Below, piece after piece: positions 1 through 6,165 of a stretch of DNA of 6,303 nucleotides. Location of the stretch: positions 1-6,303 of the forward strand of contig JAUPLX010000069.1 of NCBI GenBank assembly GCA_030836665.1, given 5' to 3'. The position numbers and the translations under genes were made by a program. The stretch comes from Patescibacteria group bacterium (GTDB lineage Bacteria > Patescibacteriota > Gracilibacteria > BD1-5 > UBA2023). The notes beneath the pieces were generated by a model. That model ran no database searches and was not told the origin of the DNA. It was given only the letters and a program-made list of their open reading frames with translations. Within the stretch, counting starts at the first letter, position 1. The number at the start of each line of letters is the position of its first letter.

Positions 1-85
1 CTTTGCGGACGCGGTCGCGGACGGAATTCATTTGCGAAAGCGCGGATTGTACGAAAGTGGCGAGGTTGTGTATTTCGGCGGTCAT
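1..85 (-). CDS. 5' end of an unidentified minus-strand gene (partial)
   Basis: An ATG at 85-83 on the minus strand opens a frame of 28 codons that runs off the left edge without a stop. The visible peptide starts MTAEIHNLATFVQSALSQ and continues with an Arg/Asp-rich stretch (MNSVRDRVRK). It looks like an amphipathic helix, with no signal peptide or membrane segment. A good minus-strand promoter (TATAAT at 115-110) lies just upstream, which supports this start, although there is no clear Shine-Dalgarno sequence. Codon use (GCC, CTC, GTC, CGC, TCC) matches the other genes. Too little is visible to name a family. The gene is divergent from the long JAMM frame and shares its upstream spacer. Confidence 0.55.
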   Translation of the reverse strand, partial: MTAEIHNLATFVQSALSQMNSVRDRVRK

Positions 86-109
86 TTCGGATTTTTACTG
101 AACCGGCGC

Positions 110-137
110 ATTATAGTGAAAAACCCCTCCGAGTCAC
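110..137 (-). promoter_or_regulatory. Sigma70-type promoter for the left minus-strand gene
   Basis: Read on the minus strand, GTGACT (137-132) is followed after 16 bases by a perfect TATAAT (115-110). The start codon at 85 is 24 bases further on. The -35 is a moderate match to TTGACA and the -10 is consensus. It lies in the divergent spacer shared with the 223-2439 gene. Confidence 0.6.
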
Positions 138-162
138 GGCGGAGATGGGAGGTTTCGCCTTC

Positions 163-196
163 TTCCGTATTTTTCTCGGATTTTTCCGTATTTTTC
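163..196 (+). promoter_or_regulatory. T-rich direct repeat and probable promoter region of the JAMM gene
   Basis: The 13-mer TTCCGTATTTTTC occurs twice, at 163-175 and 184-196, exactly 21 bases (about two helical turns) apart. The second copy overlaps TTTTCCG-TATTTT (182-194), which resembles the TTTTCCG-N-TATATT block at the trpS promoter and at the last gene. TATTTT ends 28 bases before the ATG at 223, nearly the same distance as at trpS. No convincing -35 is visible, so this could be an activator- or repressor-controlled promoter. This is inferred from position and similarity only. Confidence 0.35.
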
Positions 197-222
197 CAAA
201 ATCCGGTCGGTACGGTGGGGGC

Positions 223-2439
223 ATGTCCGCTCATTCGTTTTCCATGCATTCCCATTCATTTCCGGCCGCCTTTCCTTCCCAACCCACCCGCGCCGAAAGG
301 CTTCGCGCTATTTGGAATAAGACGACTTCCGTACGATTGGCGGTTGGGGCGATTCTCTTCGCCGGGGGAGTCATGGCCGCCGCGTCCGGAGCTTTTGCCG
401 TGGCCGGCGGAATCGTGGCGGTCCGTGCCGGAATCGCGGGAACCGGAGCGTTTCTTATCAGTGACGTGATCCTCCGTTCCGCCGGGTTCGAAAAAAATGC
501 CACGGCCGTTTCCTTGGGGGTGGGCATCGCCGTAGCGGCCATTCTCGCCATTCCCGCGGTCACGGCGGCGGAGTTCGCGAATATCCCCGCAATTTCGCCA
601 TCGCCCGCTTTGCCGTCCGACCCGCTTTCCGTAACGCCTCCTTCGCCTATCGGAGTTCTGGGGGCGTCTCCGTCCGAAATCCTCACCCCCGAAACCGTCC
701 GGGAAATTTTCGCCGACATCCGTGCCGACCACCCGGGCCAAGGGTATGTGACGATCGAACAGTCCGTCCGCAGGATTGAATGACTTACCCAAGGGATTCC
801 GCTTTCCGAGTCGTTCCGGCTCGGTGCGGAAATTCCGGATGCGCATGCCATCGCGCACGATCCGTCCGGAAAGATCGCTTCCGCGATGCGGTCGCTCGGA
901 TACTTCTCCGGTACGCCGGATATTACGTCTTCGGATATCGACGCTGCCGCACGGAAGCTTTCGGAGTCCGATATCGCGCGTATCGTGCAGGAAGCTTACG
1001 GGCCGGGGAAATGCGAAGTCCCCGGGGTTCCTTCGGAGTTTCCTTCTCAAGGTCCCGAAACGCCGGATTCGGGTATGCCCGACATCCCCGTTTCCGATCC
1101 CCAGTCGGATGTCCCGGTTTCTTCCGAGATTCCGGCAGACTCGAAGGTTCCTATTTTCGCAGGGCTTTCCGCCGCGCTCGCCGTCCCGTTCGGAATCGCG
1201 GCCTATTCCTACGTCCGAACGAAACGGGCGGTGAGCATCCCTTTTCAGAATGCCTTTCCTTCCCGAACCGCTACCGCGTATCCCGCCCTCCGGTCCGCCG
1301 TTTCCGAAACGCTTTCGGGAGAATTCGGATTTTCGGTTCGAGAGTCCGTTTCGAACCGAACGTCGTGACGTTTTCCCGATACCCCCGACGCGTCCGGACA
1401 CCTCGATTTTACCCTCCCCACTCCGGCGGGCGAAATTCGGGTTTCGCTCGTCGAATCCTGAGCGAGGCCTTCGCTCCGGTTCGTATGGAACGAATCCGGC
1501 ACGGAACGCTTTTCTACCGTCCGCGAGCTCGAAGCGTCCGTCCCTTCCGCCAATCTTGTGGCCCACGTTCGGAAAGCCCTCGAAGACGCGTACTTCGAAT
1601 TCGCGGTTTTCCGCGAAGACGCCAAGTGCGAAGAAATGCGGAACGTCCGCGCGTTCGAAATCTCCGACCGCGACCGCGAAGCGATTTTCCGCCAACTCGA
1701 AGACCCTTTCGCGGTTGCGTGAAACCGCGAAACCGGAGGTTTTTGGTTCTCCTCCGGATATTCCGTAAAAAACGGGGTTTTCCGGTTTCGAAACCTCGCT
1801 AATCCCGCGCCGGAAGAAATCGATGCCACTTCCGTCGAATTCGCCATTCGCTCCGACCGGTGGGAATCTTACGCCGGAAAGCATTTTTCCCAGGCGTACG
1901 TAACCGAATTCGAACCCGGGGAACGCCGGCTTTTCGAACGCGCTCTCAAACGCCGCTCGCAGGACGTGGGACATCCGAACCCGTTTCCCCTCGCGCTCGA
2001 TTTTTTCAATTGGCATAAGCATCCCGGCGCTCCCTTGGGCCCGAGCGACGCCGACATCAACCATCCCGATTCCGCGAGCGGAAAATTCGCTGATTCGCCC
2101 GCACTCGGAACCGTGACGTTCGTCATAGCGAACCGCATGGACGGGCGTGTCCGGAGAATGGGAAACCCCCTTTCCCATTCGTACGTCCTCCGGGGAAAAA
2201 GATACCGAAGCCCGAACGACTACCTCCTGACGTTTTGGAAACTGCTCCGCATTTCCGACGTCGAACGCGCCCGACGCGAAGCGTGGATATCGGAAACCGG
2301 ACTGACCGAAGCGGTCTCCTTCGGCATCGCCGACCGAAGCGGACGGCTTCTCCATCTCGATCGCGAAGTCCGGATCGGTTCCGCGATTTTCGGTCCCGAT
2401 CTCCATCCGGTGGCGGTCCGCTTAGTCCGCTCCGAATAA
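223..2439 (+). CDS. Membrane-anchored JAMM/MPN+ metalloprotease-like protein with four in-frame TGA codons
   Basis: One frame runs 738 codons to a TAA at 2437-2439, interrupted only by TGA at codons 187 (781), 382 (1366), 413 (1459) and 500 (1720). No TAA, TAG or indel occurs. The start at 223 follows a G-rich GGTGGGGG; an in-frame ATG at 145 is less likely. Layout: hydrophobic, Gly/Ala-rich segments at residues 38-115, a helical region to about 245, a Pro/Ser-rich linker to about 305, a membrane span at 309-331 followed by RTKR, and a C-terminal soluble part. That part holds H598-x-H600-x7-S608-x2-D611, the exact JAMM zinc signature, with a candidate catalytic Glu503 in RETGGFWF. JAMM proteins are zinc isopeptidases or peptidases; the substrate here is unknown. 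Positive charges after the 309-331 span suggest the protease domain is cytoplasmic. It may be one readthrough or recoded gene or a recent pseudogene. An ordinary gene caller would split it or call the antisense strand. Confidence 0.7.
1729..2055 (+). other. JAMM (MPN+) zinc metalloprotease domain core
   Basis: The core runs from candidate Glu503 (codon 1729-1731) to Asp611 (2053-2055). Residues 598-611 read HKHPGAPLGPSDAD, which fits H-x-H-x7-S-x2-D exactly. It is preceded by a hydrophobic strand (LALDFFNW) and an Arg/Glu-rich helix (about 570-582), the order expected of a JAB/MPN fold. It is followed by a strand-like stretch (TVTFVIANRMDG). The Glu to first His distance of 95 residues is longer than in compact JAMM proteins, so there is an insertion or the Glu is a different one. 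The middle residue of HxH is Lys rather than the usual Ser/Thr. Confidence 0.65.
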
Positions 2440-2456
2440 CGAGAGTCCGCATCCGC

Positions 2457-2484
2457 TTGGTTTTCGATCTTTTTCCGCTATATT
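2457..2484 (+). promoter_or_regulatory. trpS promoter
   Basis: TTGGTT (2457-2462), a 16-base spacer and TATATT (2479-2484) form a sigma70-like promoter 29 bases before the trpS ATG. The -10 sits inside a small palindrome, CCGC-TATATT-GCGG (2475-2488). The spacer ends in TTTTCCG, a block shared with other promoters in the window. No terminator hairpin is evident between the JAMM gene stop and this promoter, so some readthrough transcription is possible. Confidence 0.55.
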
Positions 2485-2513
2485 GCGGACGATCCATTCG
2501 ATAGCGGAATCCT

Positions 2514-3482
2514 ATGAAACACCTCATTACCGGCGTCAAACCCACCGGCTCGTCCATCCATCTCGGTAACCTCATGGGCGCCGTATTGCCCTTCGGCCGT
2601 TTGGCCGAGGGGAACGACGCGGCCATTTTCATCGCCGATCTCCATGCCCTGACTTCCGTAAAAAACGGCGACCTCCTCCGGAAGCAGACCCACGAAGTCG
2701 CGCTCAATTACCTCGCGGCTTACGGCGCCGATACCGACATCGCCATTTTCCGCCAATCCGACGTCGCCCTCATCCCGAAACTCAACTGGATCCTCGCGAG
2801 CGTCACGCCGTATTCGCTCATGCTTCGGGCGCACAGCTTCAAGGATGCTGAAGGAAAAGGAGCGGAAATCAACATGGCCACCTTTACGTACCCCATCCTC
2901 ATGGCGGCCGATATCCTCGCCTACGACATCGACGTCGTCCCGGTAGGGAAGGACCAGATCCAGCATCTCGAAATGGCCCGCGACATCGCCCGCGCCTTCA
3001 ATAAGGCCTACGGGCAGGACGTATTCAAGGAGCCGTCCGCCCACGTGGAAAAATCCGTGGAAACCCTTCCGGGAACCGACGGACGCAAAATGAGCAAATC
3101 GTACGACAATTTCCTTGGCGTGTTCGACGACGAGAAGACGCTCAAGAAGAAGATCGGGCAAATCGTTACCGGTTCCGAAGGGCTCGACGATCCCAAGCCG
3201 CTCGATAACAACGTTTACGCGCTCGCCAAGGTTTTCGCCACTCCCGAACGTCTCTCGGAAATGCGGGGGAAATTCGAACGCGGTACCGGATACGGATACG
3301 GACATGCCAAGGCCGACCTCCTCGAAATCCTTTTGGATTCCCTCGCTCCCATTCGCGAACGGTATTCGGCACTGAAAGACGACAGCGCGTTCGTCGAAGA
3401 AAAACTCCGCGCCGGCGCTCGGAAGATGAACGCCCGAATCGAAGCGAAAATGGAAGTCGTTTCGAAGCTCGTCGGCGCGTAG
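2514..3482 (+). CDS. trpS: Tryptophanyl-tRNA synthetase (TrpRS)
   Basis: This class Ic aminoacyl-tRNA synthetase charges tRNA-Trp with tryptophan using ATP, in the cytoplasm. The 322-residue length fits bacterial TrpRS. The N-terminus GVKPTGSSIHLGN (residues 7-19) contains the HIGH-type motif as HLGN. The KMSKS loop is intact at residues 192-196 in GRKMSKSYDN. GKDQIQHLEMARDIA is the typical TrpRS tRNA- and substrate-binding stretch. It ends in TAG. The ATG at 2514 gives a canonical N-terminus, although the Shine-Dalgarno sequence is weak. Its own promoter lies directly upstream. The acetyltransferase gene follows after three bases, so the two are probably co-transcribed. There is no in-frame TGA; its single Trp codon is TGG. 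Confidence 0.97.
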   Translation: MKHLITGVKPTGSSIHLGNLMGAVLPFGRLAEGNDAAIFIADLHALTSVKNGDLLRKQTHEVALNYLAAYGADTDIAIFRQSDVALIPKLNWILASVTPYSLMLRAHSFKDAEGKGAEINMATFTYPILMAADILAYDIDVVPVGKDQIQHLEMARDIARAFNKAYGQDVFKEPSAHVEKSVETLPGTDGRKMSKSYDNFLGVFDDEKTLKKKIGQIVTGSEGLDDPKPLDNNVYALAKVFATPERLSEMRGKFERGTGYGYGHAKADLLEILLDSLAPIRERYSALKDDSAFVEEKLRAGARKMNARIEAKMEVVSKLVGA

Positions 3483-3485
3483 TTT

Positions 3486-4082
3486 ATGCGCACTTCCCGC
3501 CGTATCGAACGTACCGTCCAAAAACCCGCCTCCATGTGCAAGATTCCCCACGACGCGATCATCGTTTCCGAACGTCTCGAACTTCGGGAACCCTCTTTGG
3601 ACGATGCGGCGACGATGTTCGAATACCTTTCACCCGAAGTGACGCGCTCGCTCCATTTCTTCTCCCCGCAATCGGTTGACGAACAGCGGAAATCCGTTCG
3701 GAACATCCGTTCGGAAAATCGTAAGGGACGAACTTTTACCGCCGGAATGTACGACCGTACGACCGGAAAGTATTTGGGCGGTTGCGGCGTGGTCGCGTAC
3801 GATGAAGAATCCGGCAGCGCCGAAATCGGCTATTGGCTCGCCGTGGAATACCAGGGCAAGGGTTACGCTACCGAGGCCGTCCGCGCCCTTTGCCGACACC
3901 TCTTCGAAGAATGCGACGCGAACCGCGCCGTCATCTGCAACGACGTTCGAAATGCCGCTTCGCGCTCGGTTGCCGAACGTGCCGGGTTCCGTCTCGACGG
4001 GATTCTCCGGAGCCATACCCCCTTGAAAGGGGATTTGGTGGATACCGCCTTCTATACGCTGTTTCCGGGGGAACTCGCGTAA
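3486..4082 (+). CDS. GNAT N-acetyltransferase, RimJ/RimL-like
   Basis: This is a GCN5-related acetyltransferase that transfers acetyl from acetyl-CoA to an amine. RimJ/RimL relatives modify protein N-termini, but the substrate cannot be read here. LELREPSLDDAATMFEYL (residues 31-48) is the usual RimJ/L opening. AEIGYWLAVEYQGKGYATEA (112-131) contains motif A with the acetyl-CoA pyrophosphate-binding loop Q123-GKGY-A128. NAASRSVAERAGFRLDG (156-172) is motif B. The length of 198 residues is slightly long because of a basic leader. An internal ATG at 3534 (residue 17) gives a more typical start, while the ATG at 3486 lies three bases after the trpS TAG and could be translationally coupled. Neither has a clear Shine-Dalgarno sequence. 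It ends in TAA. A link to tRNA charging is only suggested by position. Confidence 0.9.
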   Translation: MRTSRRIERTVQKPASMCKIPHDAIIVSERLELREPSLDDAATMFEYLSPEVTRSLHFFSPQSVDEQRKSVRNIRSENRKGRTFTAGMYDRTTGKYLGGCGVVAYDEESGSAEIGYWLAVEYQGKGYATEAVRALCRHLFEECDANRAVICNDVRNAASRSVAERAGFRLDGILRSHTPLKGDLVDTAFYTLFPGELA

Positions 4083-4115
4083 TTCGAAACTCCTCCGACG
4101 GTTTTGCAAAGCCGA

Positions 4116-4143
4116 TTGAAAGCGCGCCCTTTTCCGATATCAT
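4116..4143 (+). promoter_or_regulatory. tyrS promoter
   Basis: TTGAAA (4116-4121), 16 bases and TATCAT (4138-4143) lie between the acetyltransferase stop and the tyrS start. The spacer again ends in TTTTCCG, as in the trpS and final-gene promoters. A start of transcription near 4150 would exclude the upstream TTG at 4104 as the tyrS start and leave ATG 4167 or ATG 4185. Confidence 0.5.
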
Positions 4144-4166
4144 TCGGCAATCGCCGCTACGGCCGC

Positions 4167-5381
4167 ATGAACCCAACCTTTTCCATGACTGAACAGATTC
4201 AGAACCTTCTCGAAAAAGGCGTCAGCCGAATTATCGAACGCGAATCCCTCGAAAAGAAGCTCGCTTCCGGAAAGCCCCTCCGCGTCAAATTCGGCATCGA
4301 TCCCACCGGAACCATCATGCATCTCGGACACGCGGTGCCGATTATGAAGCTCCGCCAGTTCCAAGATCTCGGACACCACGTCATCATTCTCATCGGCGAC
4401 GCGACCGCACAGGTCGGCGATACGTCCGATAAAGATGCCGAACGTCCTATGCTGAAACGTGAAGAGACCCGGAAAAACGCCGAAAGTTACGTGGCGAAAT
4501 TCTCCAAAATCCTCGATACTTCCAAAGTCGAAATCTATTATAATTCCGAAGGCCTTGACCGAGTGAATTTCTGCGGGGTCGGCGAACTCGCCAAGCATTT
4601 TTCGGTCGCCGAAATGCTCGACCGCGACAATTTCAGCAAACGTCACAAGGCCGGAGTCCGTATCAGTCTCCAGGAATTCCTCTATCCCATCATGCAGGGA
4701 TACGATTCCGTCGCCCTCAAGGCCGACGTCGAGCTCGGAGGGAACGACCAGTACTTCAACCTTCTCGCGGGGCGCCGTCTCCAAGAGGCTTTCGGGCAAC
4801 CGAAGCAGGATATCATGACGTTCGACCTCCTTCTCGGGCCGGATGGGAAAAAGATGAGCAAGACCGGCGGAAATTGCATCGCCGTCGATATGGAGCCGAA
4901 CGCGATGTTCGTGAAGCTCATGGAAGTGAAAGATGAACTCATCCTCGACTATTTCCGTCTCACCACCCCGCTCACGTTAAAGGAAATCGAGCCGTATCGG
5001 GCGCGTCTCGAGTCAGAGGAAAACCCGCGTAATATCAAACTCGATCTCGCCCGCACCATCGTAACGTTTTATCACGGACCCGATGCTGCGGAAGCCGGGC
5101 GCGCCTATTTCGAAAAGGTCCTCTCCGAGGGGGTGACGCCTTCCGAGGACGAAATGGAAAAAGCCTACGTCGAATCCGAAGAAATAGGTCTTCTCGCTCT
5201 CGTGAAAGCCATCGGTTTCGCGGCCACTACCGGGGAAGCCAAAACGGCCATCACCGGCGGCGGAACCAAAATCAACGGCGAAAAAGTAACCGACGACCGT
5301 GCCCCCATACGGCTCTCCAAGACTAAGGGAACCGTCGTGCAGGTGGGAAAAAAGAAATTCAAACTCGTATTTTCGAAATAG
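4167..5381 (+). CDS. tyrS: Tyrosyl-tRNA synthetase (TyrRS)
   Basis: This class Ic synthetase charges tRNA-Tyr with tyrosine in the cytoplasm. From ATG 4167 it is 404 residues. The catalytic domain contains GIDPTGTIMHLGH, with the HIGH motif as HLGH at residues 52-55. LGGNDQYFNLLAGR is the tyrosine-binding GGxDQ region. The KMSKS loop appears as KMSKT (229-233). A C-terminal S4 RNA-binding domain (about 341-400) includes ITGGGTKINGEKV and ends in a Lys-rich tail. The compact GDATAQVGDTSDKDAERP segment is typical of the TyrZ-like bacterial branch. The alternative ATG at 4185 (MTEQIQNLL) is also a natural TyrRS start; neither start has a Shine-Dalgarno sequence. It ends in TAG, followed by a strong terminator. 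There are no in-frame TGA codons. Confidence 0.96.
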   Translation: MNPTFSMTEQIQNLLEKGVSRIIERESLEKKLASGKPLRVKFGIDPTGTIMHLGHAVPIMKLRQFQDLGHHVIILIGDATAQVGDTSDKDAERPMLKREETRKNAESYVAKFSKILDTSKVEIYYNSEGLDRVNFCGVGELAKHFSVAEMLDRDNFSKRHKAGVRISLQEFLYPIMQGYDSVALKADVELGGNDQYFNLLAGRRLQEAFGQPKQDIMTFDLLLGPDGKKMSKTGGNCIAVDMEPNAMFVKLMEVKDELILDYFRLTTPLTLKEIEPYRARLESEENPRNIKLDLARTIVTFYHGPDAAEAGRAYFEKVLSEGVTPSEDEMEKAYVESEEIGLLALVKAIGFAATTGEAKTAITGGGTKINGEKVTDDRAPIRLSKTKGTVVQVGKKKFKLVFSK

Positions 5382-5419
5382 TTCGAGTTCGGCGGAAATC
5401 CCCATTCGGCGAGAAAAAG

Positions 5420-5449
5420 AAAACGGCAACCCCCGGGTTGCCGTTTTTT
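5420..5449. terminator. Bidirectional intrinsic terminator
   Basis: A perfect 12-bp stem (5420-5431 with 5436-5447, core ACGGCAACC/GGTTGCCGT) closes a CCCG loop. It is followed by six T on the plus strand (5444-5449) and by a T-rich run on the minus strand. It lies 38 bases after the tyrS stop and about 15 bases after the stop of the convergent small gene, so it serves both. Confidence 0.92.
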
Positions 5450-5464
5450 GTAGAACCTTCCGCT

Positions 5465-5827
5465 TCAGTTGTTGCGAAAGGTCATTCGCAGGTTGCCGTT
5501 GGCGAGGATTTGGCGGACGGCACCGTCCGGTTGGCGAGCCAATGAGCCGCACGAATCCTGCCAACGACGCCACTTGAAACAGATTTTTCCGTCCTCGATG
5601 GCGTATTTTCCGTCATCGGAACCGCCGTTCTGGTTCGTGCCCCAGACCGTGCCGTCGGCATCGAATTTGAACCGGACTTGCCAGTTCGCGTTCTCGCCTT
5701 TCACTTCGCCCTTGAAGAAGGCGACGGCCTCCTCCTGGGACATCGGCTTGGAATCGGCGGGCTCTTCGGCCATGGCTGGAACCGAAAATACCAGAAACAG
5801 CAGGATGCAGCGGAAAAAGTTCTTCAT
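5465..5827 (-). CDS. Small secreted protein of unknown function
   Basis: The product is a 120-residue protein with a classic Sec signal peptide: MKNFF-R, a hydrophobic core LLFLVFSVP and a probable signal peptidase I cleavage after AMA (residue 20). The mature part has a short acidic helix (about 30-43) and then a probable all-beta region with VRFKFDADGTVWGTNQNGG, GKYAIEDGKICFKW and two Cys (83 and 93) that could form a disulfide. The pattern dGtvwG...GkW-like...dGkiC..W...C resembles small secreted beta-barrel proteins of proteobacteria, but I cannot name the family. The start is well supported by AGGAG nine bases upstream, the best Shine-Dalgarno in the window. It ends in TGA, with the terminator directly downstream, so TGA must be a real stop here. 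The strong ribosome site and signal peptide differ from its neighbours and could mean horizontal acquisition. Confidence 0.85.
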   Translation of the reverse strand: MKNFFRCILLFLVFSVPAMAEEPADSKPMSQEEAVAFFKGEVKGENANWQVRFKFDADGTVWGTNQNGGSDDGKYAIEDGKICFKWRRWQDSCGSLARQPDGAVRQILANGNLRMTFRNN

Positions 5828-5836
5828 GGTCTACGT

Positions 5837-5841
5837 CTCCT
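5837..5841 (-). promoter_or_regulatory. Shine-Dalgarno site of the small secreted protein
   Basis: AGGAG on the minus strand (within AAAGGAGAC) lies nine bases before the ATG at 5827-5825. It fixes that start and stands out because the other genes in the window lack a comparable site. Confidence 0.8.
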
Positions 5842-5867
5842 TTTTGTTCGCACCGAAAACCGGTGAC

Positions 5868-5909
5868 GAAATTACTATAAATGTTTTATTTGTATTGTCC
5901 AGTAATTTC
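5868..5909. repeat. 9-bp inverted repeat framing a promoter (candidate operator)
   Basis: GAAATTACT (5868-5876) and its exact reverse complement AGTAATTTC (5901-5909) are separated by 24 bases. The arm centres are 33 bases apart, about three helical turns. One arm overlaps the -10 and the other the -35 of the small secreted gene's promoter. This is consistent with a repressor operator pair, but no regulator gene is visible. Confidence 0.4.
5874..5901 (-). promoter_or_regulatory. Promoter of the small secreted protein
   Basis: Read on the minus strand, TGGACA (5901-5896) is followed after 16 bases by TATAGT (5879-5874). This is 46 bases upstream of the ATG and is a good sigma70 match in the most AT-rich part of the window. 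An inverted repeat overlaps both its -35 and -10 edges. Confidence 0.65.
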
Positions 5910-5910
5910 A

Positions 5911-6085
5911 ATGAACCATCCATGAAGAAGCGTGCTCCAGAGTCTTCCATTCCGCGTTCCTTCGTATCCCGATCTCGTGGACGAAACCCGAAACGCGGTC
6001 TACGGCACCTCCTTGGCGGATGTCCGGAGGATATGGAAAGAGTGGGGAAAAAATTTTCCAAAGGACGCAATGCTTCGAAAAAGTA
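5911..6085 (+). pseudogene. Possible remnant of a coding sequence
   Basis: In the frame starting ATG 5911 (MNHP, then TGA at 5923, or from GTG 5932) the sequence encodes a natural-looking stretch that includes SYPDLVDETRNAVYGTS followed by LADVRRIWKEWGKNFPKDAM. Its codons (CTC, GTC, GAA, TAC, GGC, ACC) match real genes here until about 6085. After that, composition turns AT-rich and enters the promoter of the next gene. No stop follows before 6303, because the frame happens to match that of the next gene. The competing frame from ATG 5922 gives a 54-residue Arg/Lys-rich peptide that looks like a shadow. No family is recognised. It could be a decayed gene end, a small gene, or chance. Confidence 0.3.
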
Positions 6086-6106
6086 AATATAACGTCAAAT
6101 TTCTAT

Positions 6107-6135
6107 TTGATTCCGAGTCGGTTTTCCGGTATATT
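6107..6135 (+). promoter_or_regulatory. Promoter of the right-edge gene
   Basis: TTGATT (6107-6112), a 17-base spacer and TATATT (6130-6135) form a strong sigma70-like promoter. TATATT ends 30 bases before the ATG at 6166. The spacer ends in TTTTCCGG, the same block seen before the trpS -10. Confidence 0.65.
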
Positions 6136-6165
6136 CTCCCAAGTTGGCCGTTCATCCTTTCCCTT

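Noticed and set aside
780..1802. Plus-strand ORF overlapping the first TGA by ATGA, suggesting a coupled second gene
   Set aside because: The product is Arg/Pro-rich with no protein-like pattern. It is the shifted shadow of the long frame.
256..2406. 716-residue minus-strand ORF
   Set aside because: It is in register with the forward JAMM frame. Its product is Arg/Gly/Phe-rich without domains, and it uses four TCA codons (the forward TGA sites) although genes here avoid TCA. The forward frame has membrane spans and a JAMM motif.
223..2439. Selenocysteine insertion at the four TGA codons
   Set aside because: No SECIS-like hairpin was evident after the TGAs by eye, none sits in a redox motif, and four Sec in one JAMM protein would be unprecedented to my knowledge.
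223..2439. UGA read as Gly genome-wide, as in Gracilibacteria/Absconditabacteria
   Set aside because: trpS, the acetyltransferase and tyrS have many Gly codons and no TGA, and the small secreted gene stops at TGA before a terminator. Not excluded for this gene alone.
2478..3551. 357-residue minus-strand ORF opposite trpS
   Set aside because: It is an in-register antisense shadow of a certain gene.
4104..4166. TTG-initiated extension of tyrS
   Set aside because: It would place the start upstream of the predicted tyrS promoter and adds a non-TyrRS leader.
5922..6086. 54-residue basic ORF from ATG 5922
   Set aside because: It is Arg/Lys/Ser-rich like other shadow frames, has no Shine-Dalgarno, and overlaps a better coding-like frame.
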